Shown here piece by piece: positions 1 through 5,463 of a stretch of DNA of 10,049 nucleotides (its first letter is position 1; every line of letters begins with the position of its first letter). The notes beneath the pieces were generated by a model. It was not told the origin of the DNA. It saw nothing but the letters and a program-made list of their open reading frames with translations, and ran no database searches. The DNA lies in contig CANPZR010000074.1 of assembly GCA_947589175.1 (NCBI GenBank), forward strand, positions 1-10,049, given 5' to 3'. Origin of the DNA: an uncultured Lachnospiraceae bacterium. GTDB taxonomy: Bacteria > Bacillota > Clostridia > Lachnospirales > Lachnospiraceae. The position numbers were made by a program, and so were the translations under genes.

Positions 1-8
1 CTTTCTAT

Positions 9-14
9 TATAAT
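9..14 (+). promoter_or_regulatory. isolated TATAAT hexamer, possible -10 box
   Basis: A perfect TATAAT lies in the AT-rich first 60 bases. Its -35 partner would fall outside the window, so this could be an upstream promoter for the aminotransferase or a chance match in AT-rich DNA. No gene is seen in 1-61. Confidence 0.2.
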
Positions 15-61
15 AAATTCACGTTTAATTGCCAATATAAAGATGAAAAAAGATTGAAAAT

Positions 62-90
62 TTGACGAAACGCCCCTCTTTGTTTATAAT
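62..90 (+). promoter_or_regulatory. sigma-A promoter of the aminotransferase gene
   Basis: TTGACG (62-67) and a perfect TATAAT (85-90) are separated by exactly 17 bases, close to the ideal housekeeping promoter. Transcription should begin near 97, leaving a leader of about 73 bases before the start codon at 170. The leader holds a small hairpin (112-117 CGCTCC pairing with 127-132 GGAGCG, loop of 9) and an AAGGAG ribosome binding site just before the gene. Confidence 0.8.
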
Positions 91-169
91 AGTCCTTACA
101 TTGCCAAGGCGCGCTCCCCTTTTTACGGAGCGTAAGTTGAATATAAGCGGATTACAAGGAGTGTTTTTC

Positions 170-1267
170 ATGAAACCCAAAGAGCATTTTCACGGAAGCG
201 ATTTAGAAGAAATAGAACAGGTCTATCACATAAAGAAGGAGGACATCATCAGCTTCTCCGCCAATGTCAATCCTCTGGGAGTGTCCTTCCGGCTGCGGGA
301 GACCCTCACCAGCCACATTGACGCCATTACCTCCTATCCCGACCGGGAGTACACGTCTTTAAGAAAATGTATCGCGGAATACGCGGACACGGATTATCGG
401 AATGTAGTAGTGGGGAATGGCTCCACGGAGCTGATCTCGCTGTTCATTCAGATTGCTCATCCGAAAAAGGCGCTGATCGTGGGTCCCACCTACTCCGAAT
501 ACGAGCGGGAAGTGGCCATGGGAGGCGGGCGTTCCCACTATTTCAGCCTGACGGAAGCCAGCGAATTCATGCTGGACACGGCGAGCCTGACGGAAGAGCT
601 GTCCCGCGACGTGGATCTTCTGATCCTGTGCAACCCCAACAACCCCACCTCCTCCGTGATCCGGCGCGGCCAGATGCGGGAAATCCTGGATTACTGCAAG
701 CGCAGATCCATTACCGTACTGGTGGACGAGACCTATGTGGAGTTCTCCGACGAGCCGGAGGAGGTGACCGCCATCCCCCTGACGAACTATTACAACAACA
801 TCATCATCCTGCGGGGCATCTCCAAATTTTTTGCCGCTCCGGGACTGCGTCTGGGATACGCGGTGTGCGGCAGCCACGACCTGCTCCGGGAGATCAACCG
901 CCGCAAGAACCCGTGGACAATCAACTCCCTGGCCGCCATCGCCGGTGAAATCATGTTCACCGATGAAGAATACATCGCCGCCACCCGGAAGCTGATCGCC
1001 GAAGAGCGGGAGCGGGTCTGCGGGCGGCTGGCCGAGAACCCTTGCCTGAAGGCGTTCCATTCTAACGCCAATTTTGTTCTTGTCAAAATATTAAAAGAAG
1101 GTATAACTTCTGAAAAAATGTTCGACGAGGCCATAAAACGGTGCCTGATGATCCGGGACTGCTCCACATTTCCGTTTCTGAACAATCAATACTTCCGCTT
1201 CTGCTTTATGCTTCCCGAGCAGAATGATCGGCTGCTGGACGTGATTTTCAACGTGGTTAAAGGATGA
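170..1267 (+). CDS. PLP-dependent class I/II aminotransferase, HisC/CobD-like
   Basis: This is a fold-type I pyridoxal-phosphate enzyme of 365 residues, a usual length for the HisC/CobD group. The N-terminus has HGS followed by SFSANVNPLG (29-37), which recalls the HGG...DFSANINPLG opening of CobD, the L-threonine-O-3-phosphate decarboxylase of cobalamin synthesis. Further on come GNGSTELI (82-89), the CNPNNPT substrate and cofactor loop (154-160), VDETYVEF with Asp186 (pyridine nitrogen partner), SKFFAAPGLRLGY with Lys219 as the Schiff-base lysine, and NPWTINSLA (247-255). The reading frame extends up to a TTG at 62, but that codon lies inside the -35 box; ATG 170 has AAGGAG eight or nine bases upstream. 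No cobalamin or histidine genes are adjacent, so the substrate is open: threonine phosphate decarboxylation, histidinol-phosphate transamination, or another amino acid. It converges on the metal ATPase gene with only 8 bases between stops and no visible terminator. Confidence 0.88.
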   Translation: MKPKEHFHGSDLEEIEQVYHIKKEDIISFSANVNPLGVSFRLRETLTSHIDAITSYPDREYTSLRKCIAEYADTDYRNVVVGNGSTELISLFIQIAHPKKALIVGPTYSEYEREVAMGGGRSHYFSLTEASEFMLDTASLTEELSRDVDLLILCNPNNPTSSVIRRGQMREILDYCKRRSITVLVDETYVEFSDEPEEVTAIPLTNYYNNIIILRGISKFFAAPGLRLGYAVCGSHDLLREINRRKNPWTINSLAAIAGEIMFTDEEYIAATRKLIAEERERVCGRLAENPCLKAFHSNANFVLVKILKEGITSEKMFDEAIKRCLMIRDCSTFPFLNNQYFRFCFMLPEQNDRLLDVIFNVVKG

Positions 1268-1275
1268 TTTAATCA

Positions 1276-3135
1276 CTATTTCACCTTCAGCGCCCGCATG
1301 GAATTGAGAATCGCGATGACCGCCACTCCCACGTCGGCAAATACGGCCTCCCACATTCCGGCGATTCCGAGCGCCCCGAGCACCAGCACCAGCGCCTTTA
1401 CTCCCAGGGCAAAAATGATATTGGCCTTCGCGATAGCGAGCGTCTTTCTCGAAATCCGCACTACGGAGGCAATTTTCTGAATATCGTCGTCCATCAGCAC
1501 GATGTCCGCCGCCTCGATGGCCGCGTCCGAACCCAGGCTGCCCATGGCAATTCCCACGTCCGCCCGCGTGAGGACCGGCGCGTCATTGATACCGTCCCCC
1601 ACAAAAGCCAGCTTGCCGCTCTCGCCCTGTCTTTCAAACAGCTCCTCCACCCGGTTCACCTTGTCGCCCGGCAAAAGTTCCGCGTGCACCTCGTCGATAC
1701 CCAGCTTTTCCGCTACATGAGCGGCGGCCTCCCGCCGGTCTCCGGTGAGCATAACGCATTTTTGAACGCCGACCTTTTTCATATCGGAAAGGGCTCCGGC
1801 CGCCCCCTCCTTCACCTCGTCCGCGATGAGAAGGGAGCCGGCGAACTCGCCGTCCGCCGCCACATAGACCACCGTCCCTGCCTCTTCGCACGGCTCGAAG
1901 GCAATCCCCTGCTGCCTCATGAGCGTTTCATTCCCCAGCCACACGGTCCTTCCGTCAATCACCGCGCGCACGCCGCAGCCCGCGATTTCCTCCGTCTCCG
2001 CCACCCGTCCAAGCTCCGGCTTTTTGCCGTAGGCCTCCCGGATAGAAACGGCAATGGGGTGATTGGAGTACCCCTCGCCTAACGCCGCAAGCTCCAAAAG
2101 CTCCTGCTCGCCCGCTGCCGCCGGAAACAATTTCGCCACCTTAAACTCGCCCTTTGTCAGCGTTCCGGTCTTGTCAAATACAATCGTTGTGACCTTCGCC
2201 ATCGCCTCCAGGAAATTGCTGCCCTTGACCAGCACGCCGATCCGCGAGGAGGCCCCGATTCCGCAGAAAAATGAAAGCGGCACCGAAATCACCAGCGCGC
2301 AGGGACAGGAAATAACTAAGAAGCTGCAGGCGCGCTCAATCCAGTCATTCCAGCCGCCGCCCAGAAAAAGGGGCGGCAGGATAGCCAGAATGACCGCTCC
2401 GATTGTCACGACCGGCGTATAATATCTGGCAAAACGCGTGATAAAATTCTCCACCTTGGCCTTTCGGCTGGAGGCGTTCTCCACCAGTTCCAGAATCTTT
2501 GCCACCGTGGAATCATCAAATTCCTTCGTCACCCGGACGCGCAGCGTGCCGCTCCCGTTGACGCATCCGCTGATGATTTCGTCACCCGCGACAGCGCGCC
2601 TTGGCACCGATTCGCCGGTGAGCGCCGCCGTGTCAATGAAGGACTCTCCCTCGACGACCACGCCGTCCAGCGGAATCCGCTCACCCGGCTTCACCACAAT
2701 GACCTGCCCGATTTCCACATCGTCCGGATCCACCTGTTCCAGCCTGCCGTCCTGCTCTATATTCGCATATTCGGGGCAAATGTCCATCATGTCCGAAATG
2801 GACTGGCGGGACTTCCCCACCGCGTAGGACTGGAACAGCTCCCCGACCTGATAGAACAGCATGACCGCCGCGCCCTCGGAATATTCCCCGATGAAAAACG
2901 CGCCGAACGTGGCAATCATCATGAGAAAATTTTCGTCAAATACCTGCCCGTGGCAGATGTTCCGCGCCGCCTTGCAGACCACGTCATATCCGATAATCAG
3001 ATAATCCGCCGCGTACAGGCCCAATAAAAGCCACCCATTCTGTATAAATCCGGCGTGCTCTCCCACCATGAGCGCCACAAAAAGCGCCAGCGATACGAGA
3101 ATCCGGATCAAAACTTTTTTCTGTTTTTTTGTCAT
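1276..3135 (-). CDS. cadA: P1B-type heavy-metal (Zn/Cd/Pb) efflux ATPase
   Basis: This is a membrane ATP-driven exporter of soft divalent metals, 619 residues. Visible in order: hydrophobic N-terminal helices (about 8-50 and 68-100), the actuator TGES (173-176), the metal-site Cys-Pro-Cys (277-279) in a membrane helix, the phosphorylated Asp321 in DKTGT, the SNHP dipeptide typical of heavy-metal pumps (His359-Pro360), GDGINDAP (513-520), and C-terminal helices with Lys580 and Asp601 in FADVGVAVIAILNSMR. That last pair, with CPC, fits the Zn/Cd/Pb subgroup (ZntA/CadA) rather than copper pumps. The N-terminal CXXC metal-binding domain common in CadA/ZntA is absent; a separate HMA gene lies 92 bases upstream in the same operon and probably supplies that role. 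GGAGG lies five bases before the ATG. The gene is last in an operon behind a CadC-like repressor. Family is certain; the exact metal is inferred. Confidence 0.95.
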   Translation of the reverse strand: MTKKQKKVLIRILVSLALFVALMVGEHAGFIQNGWLLLGLYAADYLIIGYDVVCKAARNICHGQVFDENFLMMIATFGAFFIGEYSEGAAVMLFYQVGELFQSYAVGKSRQSISDMMDICPEYANIEQDGRLEQVDPDDVEIGQVIVVKPGERIPLDGVVVEGESFIDTAALTGESVPRRAVAGDEIISGCVNGSGTLRVRVTKEFDDSTVAKILELVENASSRKAKVENFITRFARYYTPVVTIGAVILAILPPLFLGGGWNDWIERACSFLVISCPCALVISVPLSFFCGIGASSRIGVLVKGSNFLEAMAKVTTIVFDKTGTLTKGEFKVAKLFPAAAGEQELLELAALGEGYSNHPIAVSIREAYGKKPELGRVAETEEIAGCGVRAVIDGRTVWLGNETLMRQQGIAFEPCEEAGTVVYVAADGEFAGSLLIADEVKEGAAGALSDMKKVGVQKCVMLTGDRREAAAHVAEKLGIDEVHAELLPGDKVNRVEELFERQGESGKLAFVGDGINDAPVLTRADVGIAMGSLGSDAAIEAADIVLMDDDIQKIASVVRISRKTLAIAKANIIFALGVKALVLVLGALGIAGMWEAVFADVGVAVIAILNSMRALKVK

Positions 3136-3168
3136 AAATGCCTCCGCTATTTTACAGACAATTTTTCA

Positions 3169-3192
3169 CATAATCCTTCGCATAATCCTTCG
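3169..3192. repeat. perfect 12-bp tandem repeat between HMA and ATPase genes
   Basis: CATAATCCTTCG occurs twice head to tail (3169-3180 and 3181-3192). The second copy continues into a small hairpin (CTTCG 3188-3192 with CGAAG 3196-3200). Read in the transcribed minus direction each unit contains AAGGATTATG, and the pair encodes only a five-codon open frame ending in TGA. It lies in the 92-base gap between the HMA gene and the ATPase ribosome binding site. It could be replication slippage or a translation-affecting leader. Confidence 0.8.
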
Positions 3193-3227
3193 TTCCGAAG
3201 AGTTTACACAATGAACCCGCGCTCCTG

Positions 3228-3446
3228 TCACATCAGAATCTGGCAGTCCGGCTCCACCTTAGCGCACACCCGGACCACCTCTTTCATAATCCCGTCAAAC
3301 CGGTCGTCGTCCGCGTCCACCATCATCTTCTGCGTCATAAAGCTGACGCTCGCGTCGTGAACCCCATCGATTTTCTTGATGGCGTCCTCCATCTTTGCCG
3401 CACAGTTCGCGCAGTCCAGATCCTGTAATTTAAATTTCTTTTTCAT
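3228..3446 (-). CDS. free-standing HMA-domain metal-binding protein
   Basis: This 72-residue soluble protein is essentially a single heavy-metal-associated (ferredoxin-like beta-alpha-beta) domain. The metal loop is DLDCANC with Cys12 and Cys15; the Asp before the first Cys is typical of zinc/cadmium-type domains, whereas copper chaperones usually have GMTC or GMSC. The following AAKMEDAIKKIDGVHDASVSF matches the first helix and second strand of the fold. In many CadA/ZntA pumps this domain is fused to the ATPase N-terminus; here it is a separate gene between repressor and pump. It probably captures cytosolic Zn/Cd/Pb and hands it to the pump, or modulates the pump. GAGG stands eight bases before the ATG, and 42 bases separate it from the repressor stop. 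Domain assignment is firm; the delivery role is inferred. Confidence 0.9.
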   Translation of the reverse strand: MKKKFKLQDLDCANCAAKMEDAIKKIDGVHDASVSFMTQKMMVDADDDRFDGIMKEVVRVCAKVEPDCQILM

Positions 3447-3488
3447 AATCCATTCCTCGCTTTCCGGGAGCCCTCTCCCTGCCTGTTT

Positions 3489-3848
3489 TCATTCTTCTAT
3501 ATGCTCCATGCCCTGGGCGATGATCGTCCGCACATGGCCGTCCGCCAGGGAATAAAAGACCGACTTGCCCTCCCGTCTGCTCTTGACTAGCTTCGACTGC
3601 TTTAAAATCTTGAGCTGGTGGGATACGGCGGACTGCGTCATGTGCAGGGCCTCCGCCAAGTCGCAGACGCACACCTCCGACTCAAAGAGCACGAACAGTA
3701 TGCGGATCCGCGTGGAATCCCCGAACACCTTAAACAGCTCCGCCAGATCGTACAGACGATCCTCCGGCGGCATATTCTCGCTGACTGCGTGCACCAGATC
3801 CTCGTGCACGCAGTGTTCCTCACAGTGCTCTGCATCCTGAATTGCCAT
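3489..3848 (-). CDS. cadC: ArsR/SmtB-family metal-sensing repressor, CadC-like
   Basis: This is a winged-helix metalloregulator of 119 residues from ATG 3848. It binds its operator as a dimer and releases it when metal binds. The helix-turn-helix is MTQSAVSHQLKILKQSKLV (70-88), followed by the wing REGKSVFYSL. Two metal sites known from the family can be read. An alpha3N-type site has Cys9 and Cys13 near the N-terminus plus Cys60 and Cys62 in EVCVCDLA, the same spacing as CadC of Staphylococcus. An alpha5-type site has Asp103, His105, His116 and Glu119, matching the DxH(x10)Hx2E pattern of SmtB. An in-frame ATG at 3890 would add 14 residues but lacks a ribosome binding site, while 3848 has GAGGGGG seven bases upstream. 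It is first gene of the operon and surely autoregulated through the operator at 3915-3940. Confidence 0.93.
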   Translation of the reverse strand: MAIQDAEHCEEHCVHEDLVHAVSENMPPEDRLYDLAELFKVFGDSTRIRILFVLFESEVCVCDLAEALHMTQSAVSHQLKILKQSKLVKSRREGKSVFYSLADGHVRTIIAQGMEHIEE

Positions 3849-3914
3849 GAATACACCCCCTCTTGCCTTGAACTCATTTTTTGAACTCATTTTCTGAATT
3901 CATGCTTTGCATCA

Positions 3915-3940
3915 AACATATGAACAATTATTCATATGTT
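3915..3940 (-). promoter_or_regulatory. 12-2-12 operator for the CadC-like repressor
   Basis: AACATATGAA (3915-3924) and TTCATATGTT (3931-3940) form a perfect 10-bp inverted repeat around CAATTA. Read as a 12-2-12 element it has only one mismatched pair. The core TGAACA..TATTCA is the hallmark of ArsR/SmtB/CadC operators. It begins two bases downstream of the -10 box, across the expected start of transcription, so bound repressor would block initiation. Confidence 0.92.
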
Positions 3941-3941
3941 C

Positions 3942-3970
3942 ATGATATCACCTTGACTTCCATCTGTCAA
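3942..3970 (-). promoter_or_regulatory. sigma-A promoter of the metal-efflux operon
   Basis: On the minus strand a perfect TTGACA (3970-3965) is followed after 17 bases by TATCAT (3947-3942). The expected transcription start, about 3935, falls inside the operator. The leader then carries two near-tandem copies of AATGAGTTCAA before the start at 3848. Confidence 0.85.
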
Positions 3971-3980
3971 TCCCTTCTCA

Positions 3981-4008
3981 TCATATTTTTCAATTATTTT
4001 CATAAACT
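3981..4008 (+). promoter_or_regulatory. candidate sigma-E (mother-cell sporulation) promoter
   Basis: TCATATT (3981-3987) fits the B. subtilis sigma-E -35 consensus KMATATT at every position. After 13 bases CATAAACT (4001-4008) matches the -10 consensus CATACAMT at seven of eight positions. Predicted transcription would start near 4016, just before the AGGA (4025-4028) serving the deacetylase at 4036. There is no convincing sigma-A promoter in this gap. The call rests on consensus matching in AT-rich DNA plus the gene's sporulation-like identity. Confidence 0.5.
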
Positions 4009-4035
4009 ATAACAAACTATATTCAGGATTCGCCT

Positions 4036-4845
4036 ATGAACATTCAAATGGAACGTGAAAAACTGATTCTTTTTACCAAAGTCGGCGCCATTGTCCTCAC
4101 CTCCGTCGCCCTGCTTGTCGCCAGCATGCTTCTGTACCCGAGGACAACGGAGACTCTCAATCACTCTCTGGTCAGTGAAAAGGAACTTCCTATTTATTGC
4201 GTGGAAAAAGAAAAGCCCCAGATTTCCATCAGCTTCGACGCGGCCTGGGGAAACGAGGACACAAAAAAACTGCTGGAAATCCTGGCAAAGCACAAGGTAC
4301 GGGCCACTTTTTTCATGACAGGGGGATGGATTGAAAAATATCCGGACGACGTCAAGGCCATTGCCGCGGCCGGACACGACCTAGGCAATCACAGCGAAAA
4401 TCACAAACAGATGTCTCAATTGTCGGCAGAACAATGTAAGGAGGAATTGATGAAGCCTCATGAAAAGGTAAAAAAACTGACAGGAAAAGATATGATTCTG
4501 TTTCGTCCGCCCTACGGGGACTACAACGATACTCTGATCCGGGTGTGCCGGGAAAACGGATATTATCCGATTCAATGGGACGTTGATTCTCTCGACTGGA
4601 AGGACTACGACGCCGCCACCATCATCCAGCGCGTCACGGAGCACAAGCATCTGGGGAACGGCTCCATCATTCTCTGCCACAACGGCGGAAAACACACGGC
4701 GGAGGCGTTAGACGAACTGCTCTCCACTCTCGAAGTCAAAGGCTACCAGCTGGTTCCCATATCGGAACTGATTCTGAAAGACCACTATACAATTGACAAC
4801 GAAGGGCGGCAGAAAAAAGCCGACCCTTCCACCCATTCACTGTAA
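4036..4845 (+). CDS. pdaB: membrane-anchored polysaccharide deacetylase, PdaB-like
   Basis: This is a carbohydrate esterase family 4 (NodB fold) protein of 269 residues with one N-terminal membrane segment (about 10-34) and an exported catalytic domain (about 60-247). Motifs: SFDAAWG with the general-base Asp68 but Ala69 in place of the usual second Asp; GNHSENH with metal ligands His119 and His123; RPPYG (157-161); WDVDSLDW (181-188); and ILCHNG with His215. The stretch LPIYCVEKEK..SFDAAWG..ATFF resembles B. subtilis PdaB (LPVF..TFDISWG..ATFF), where the second Asp is also missing. PdaB acts on spore peptidoglycan and is expressed under sigma-E, which fits the promoter seen here. Unlike what I recall of B. 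subtilis PdaB, the His-x3-His pair is intact, so a metal-dependent deacetylase is likely. The YlxY-like group is the alternative. The last nine bases overlap the convergent regulator gene. Confidence 0.82.
   Translation: MNIQMEREKLILFTKVGAIVLTSVALLVASMLLYPRTTETLNHSLVSEKELPIYCVEKEKPQISISFDAAWGNEDTKKLLEILAKHKVRATFFMTGGWIEKYPDDVKAIAAAGHDLGNHSENHKQMSQLSAEQCKEELMKPHEKVKKLTGKDMILFRPPYGDYNDTLIRVCRENGYYPIQWDVDSLDWKDYDAATIIQRVTEHKHLGNGSIILCHNGGKHTAEALDELLSTLEVKGYQLVPISELILKDHYTIDNEGRQKKADPSTHSL
4801..4829. other. 10-bp stem-loop at the convergent gene ends
   Basis: GAAGGG (4801-4806) pairs with CCCTTC (4824-4829), and CGGC (4807-4810) with GCCG (4819-4822), leaving A4823 bulged and an A-rich eight-base loop. 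It lies within the last codons of the deacetylase gene and 7 bases past the stop of the minus-strand regulator. No T-tract follows on either strand, so it is not a classical intrinsic terminator, but it is well placed to end or protect both transcripts. Confidence 0.55.
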
Positions 4846-5175
4846 ACTTTCCAGATAGCTTGCACAGTAGCGGAGCATCCTGGCAATTTTCTGATTTGTC
4901 TCGACCTCTTCATCATCGGGAGTAAAATCCGGAACATCGGAAGTTCCAAATATAAAATTCATATCACAGTGCAGCTCATTAGCAAGTACGTAACAATATT
5001 CACAGGATAGTCCGATGTCTCCTCTCTCAATCCGATACAGCGAATCTTCCTGAATGTGAAACCGTTCCGCCAGCTCTTTCCGAGTGAGTCCCCGGCTGGC
5101 TCGGAACTTTGTGAGATTCGTTCCGATCAGCTTATCCACCTCGGCATTATCTTTTTGTAAATTCTTTTCAATCAC
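4837..5175 (-). CDS. XRE-family helix-turn-helix regulator
   Basis: This is a small DNA-binding protein of 112 residues. A lambda-repressor-like domain covers about 20-77: LTKFRASRGLTRKELAERF (helices 1-2) and IQEDSLYRIERGDIGLSCEYCYVLANEL (recognition helix onward). The rest is an acidic linker (80-94) and a short helix ending at residue 112; there is no second ligand-binding or peptidase domain. The start is GTG 5175, with AAAGGAG (5190-5184) eight bases upstream. A possible -10 (TATGAT, 5219-5214) lies before it with no good -35. The gene is divergent from the SPFH operon across 288 bases and overlaps the deacetylase tail by 9 bases. It could regulate itself or the divergent operon; neither target is shown by the sequence. 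Confidence 0.85.
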   Translation of the reverse strand: MIEKNLQKDNAEVDKLIGTNLTKFRASRGLTRKELAERFHIQEDSLYRIERGDIGLSCEYCYVLANELHCDMNFIFGTSDVPDFTPDDEEVETNQKIARMLRYCASYLESLQ

Positions 5176-5463
5176 GATACAAACTCCTTTGTTGTTTTTT
5201 CTGCCTTTTTTCTATCATAACAACAAATAGCATTGCCCATAACGGATTATTTATCCAGAAACGGGTATGGTTCATACGAAACGGCAAAACGCTTTTGCTT
5301 TTATAACAGGAAATTAAATTTTTATTACTTTTTATTAAGTAATAGACAATTTTCGCCAAAAAAGGTATAATATCTGTATATGCGAACGGTTATCGGGGAC
5401 GCGAACCGCCCCCGGGCAAATTATCAAAATAAAATAATAAAATAAGAAAGAGGGATAACTGTT
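5176..5463. other. divergent AT-rich intergenic region
   Basis: This 288-base spacer separates the regulator from the SPFH operon. It holds two small inverted repeats (GTATG 5265-5269 with CATAC 5273-5277; GCAAAA 5284-5289 with TTTTGC 5293-5298), the sigma-A promoter at 5343-5371, and a leader with GCGAAC repeated at 5382-5387 and 5401-5406 and a GC-rich hairpin (CGGGG 5394-5398 with CCCCG 5410-5414). These are the natural candidates for sites of the adjacent regulator. I see no small gene here. Confidence 0.5.
5343..5371 (+). promoter_or_regulatory. sigma-A promoter of the SPFH/YdjGH-like operon
   Basis: TAGACA (5343-5348) and a perfect TATAAT (5366-5371) are 17 bases apart. Transcription should start near 5378, giving an 86-base leader with a GC-rich hairpin and an AAAGAGGG ribosome binding site (5447-5454). 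I do not see a sigma-W type promoter (TGAAAC..CGTA), which controls the related operon in B. subtilis. Confidence 0.8.

Noticed and set aside
359..1060. 233-residue minus-strand open frame antisense to the aminotransferase
   Set aside because: The sense frame has all the conserved PLP-enzyme motifs; the antisense product resembles nothing.
1265..1280. Terminator between the aminotransferase and ATPase genes
   Set aside because: Only TGATT/AATCA symmetry is present across the 8-base gap; the stem is too weak and AT-rich, with no T-tract.
3848..3890. Upstream ATG at 3890 as start of the CadC-like repressor
   Set aside because: No ribosome binding site precedes it, it lies in a near-duplicated AATGAGTTCAA segment, and ATG 3848 has a strong GAGGGGG at good distance.
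5284..5302. GCAAAA/TTTTGC hairpin followed by TTTT as an intrinsic terminator
   Set aside because: The stem has only two GC pairs and no plus-strand gene directly upstream needs termination there; listed only as an inverted repeat.
5168..5359. 63-residue minus-strand open frame upstream of the XRE gene
   Set aside because: It begins with TTG inside the SPFH operon promoter, has no ribosome binding site, and its composition is that of translated AT-rich spacer.
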